Part shown: piece after piece, positions 63,541 through 64,000 of the stretch
How positions within the stretch are numbered: position 1 is the first letter of the stretch
Layout of the letters: every line of letters starts with the position of its first letter
Assembly (NCBI GenBank): GCA_011523305.1
Contig: WTHB01000147.1
Span: 1-64,000, forward strand
Direction: 5' to 3'
Length of the DNA: 64,000 nt
Source of the DNA: Planctomycetaceae bacterium
GTDB lineage: Bacteria; Planctomycetota; Planctomycetia; Pirellulales; UBA1268
The notes under the pieces: generated by a model
What the model saw: only the letters and a program-made list of their open reading frames with translations
What the model was told of the DNA's origin: nothing
Databases searched by the model: none
Translations under genes and position numbers: made by a program

Positions 63541-64000
63541 AGATAGAGCGACCAGTTTATCAGTTCATACCCCATTCATGTCACCCACCGGCAGCCACTT
63601 ACAGGCTGCAATTCCCCGCATTGACTCAGGTGCCATCACCGCTTGCACGCGGAGACCAGTTGAGTGTGGGCTCTTTTGCTTGCCTCCCACCATAGGCTCG
63701 GTTGGCCTCCCGCAACCGGCTGTTCCCGGTTGCGTAGGCTGGTGGGTCATCCGGCTCGGCGAGCAGTGTTTCGGCTGCCTCCATTGCAGCAGACAGTGGC
63801 ACACGGTCAACGCTTGCTCCCCCCGGCTCCGCCGCTGCTCGGCAGCTTGTCGTTCATCGAAAAGCTCTGTCTTATTATTCCTGCCCAGTCGGCCGCAACG
63901 CATAATCAACACCAGTCAGACTAAGCTCGACTGACTGCTTCCATGCATTCAGACATTCGGCCATCGCACGCACTCGTTCTGAGTGCTGCGACGCCACATT
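63541..64000. other. Gene-poor end of window
   Basis: About 460 bp without a convincing gene. It contains a perfect 9-bp inverted repeat CGCAACCGG/CCGGTTGCG at 63711-63734 with a 6-base loop, and at the edge an ATG at 63943 whose frame stays open to the window end. The promoter of the upstream minus-strand unit should also lie here. Confidence 0.5.
63943..64000 (+). CDS. Possible start of a gene truncated by the window edge
   Basis: ATG at 63943 begins MHSDIRPSHALVLSAATPH and remains open to base 64000. No ribosome-binding site precedes it and the piece is too short to judge. Listed only so that the edge is not overlooked. Confidence 0.2.
   Translation, partial: MHSDIRPSHALVLSAATPH

Noticed and set aside
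63335-63934. Plus-strand frame of about 199 residues at the window end
   Set aside because: First third is antisense to the cytochrome/propeller gene start, and the rest lacks protein-like composition.

Overview
The window is GC-rich and gene-dense, and it looks like a planctomycete chromosome, probably Pirellulales-like. This rests on gene content only: no rRNA or other phylogenetic marker was available. Lineage-typical items are a secreted protein with an N-terminal LEPR motif, a DUF1592/DUF1588 cytochrome-like protein paired with a Tat-exported DUF1552 protein, a Tat-exported Gfo/Idh/MocA oxidoreductase, two secreted sulfatases with a GH29 fucosidase, cytochrome c/beta-propeller proteins, and tandem GNAT and GYF proteins. 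Some 51 protein genes and one initiator tRNA can be supported. No insertion sequence, prophage, CRISPR array or rRNA was seen.

Layout. 0-14 kb: a receiver-like protein overlapping a secreted metallopeptidase-like protein (+). On the minus strand follow a tandem GNAT with a Rieske ferredoxin, an envelope-lipid block (LpxL-like acyltransferase, CPBP protease, PgsA), a 905-residue secreted metzincin, and rimO with ispG. Then come trmL (+) and a membrane-anchored toroid protein (-). 14.3-14.7 kb: initiator tRNA followed by a 77-bp tandem repeat that repeats a terminator hairpin. 14.7-28 kb: mostly secreted proteins on the minus strand (DUF1552, DUF1592, FG-GAP, HEAT, Gfo/Idh/MocA, GH16, PHP and a lipid kinase) with one plus-strand secreted EEP-family protein. 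29-36 kb: serine protease, GIY-YIG protein, TauE exporter, a BLUF photoreceptor, an SDR, and an 890-residue SDR-DUF2867-membrane fusion. 36-49 kb: housekeeping and membrane genes (Bax inhibitor-1 family, GYF, FmdB-like, RidA, YqhA, rnc, htrA, pdxJ, ppc, SprT, ion channel, DUF808). 49.6-63.5 kb: a minus-strand block for sulfated polysaccharide use.

Working together. The last block reads as three minus-strand transcription units. The first is a propeller/cytochrome protein, a cytochrome c protein, an alpha/beta-hydrolase esterase and a sulfatase. The second is the GH29 fucosidase with its own promoter region. The third is a sulfatase, a HAD hydrolase and a low-complexity secreted protein. With the distant GH16 hydrolase, this suggests attack on sulfated, fucose-containing, acylated glycans of algal type; the substrate is inference.

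The least conventional candidates are the BLUF/SDR/SDR-DUF2867 fusion neighbourhood (31.7-35.8 kb), whose fusion protein ends in what looks like a catalytically dead M48-type membrane domain, and the pair of neighbouring cytochrome proteins that share a domain in opposite order relative to their heme domains.
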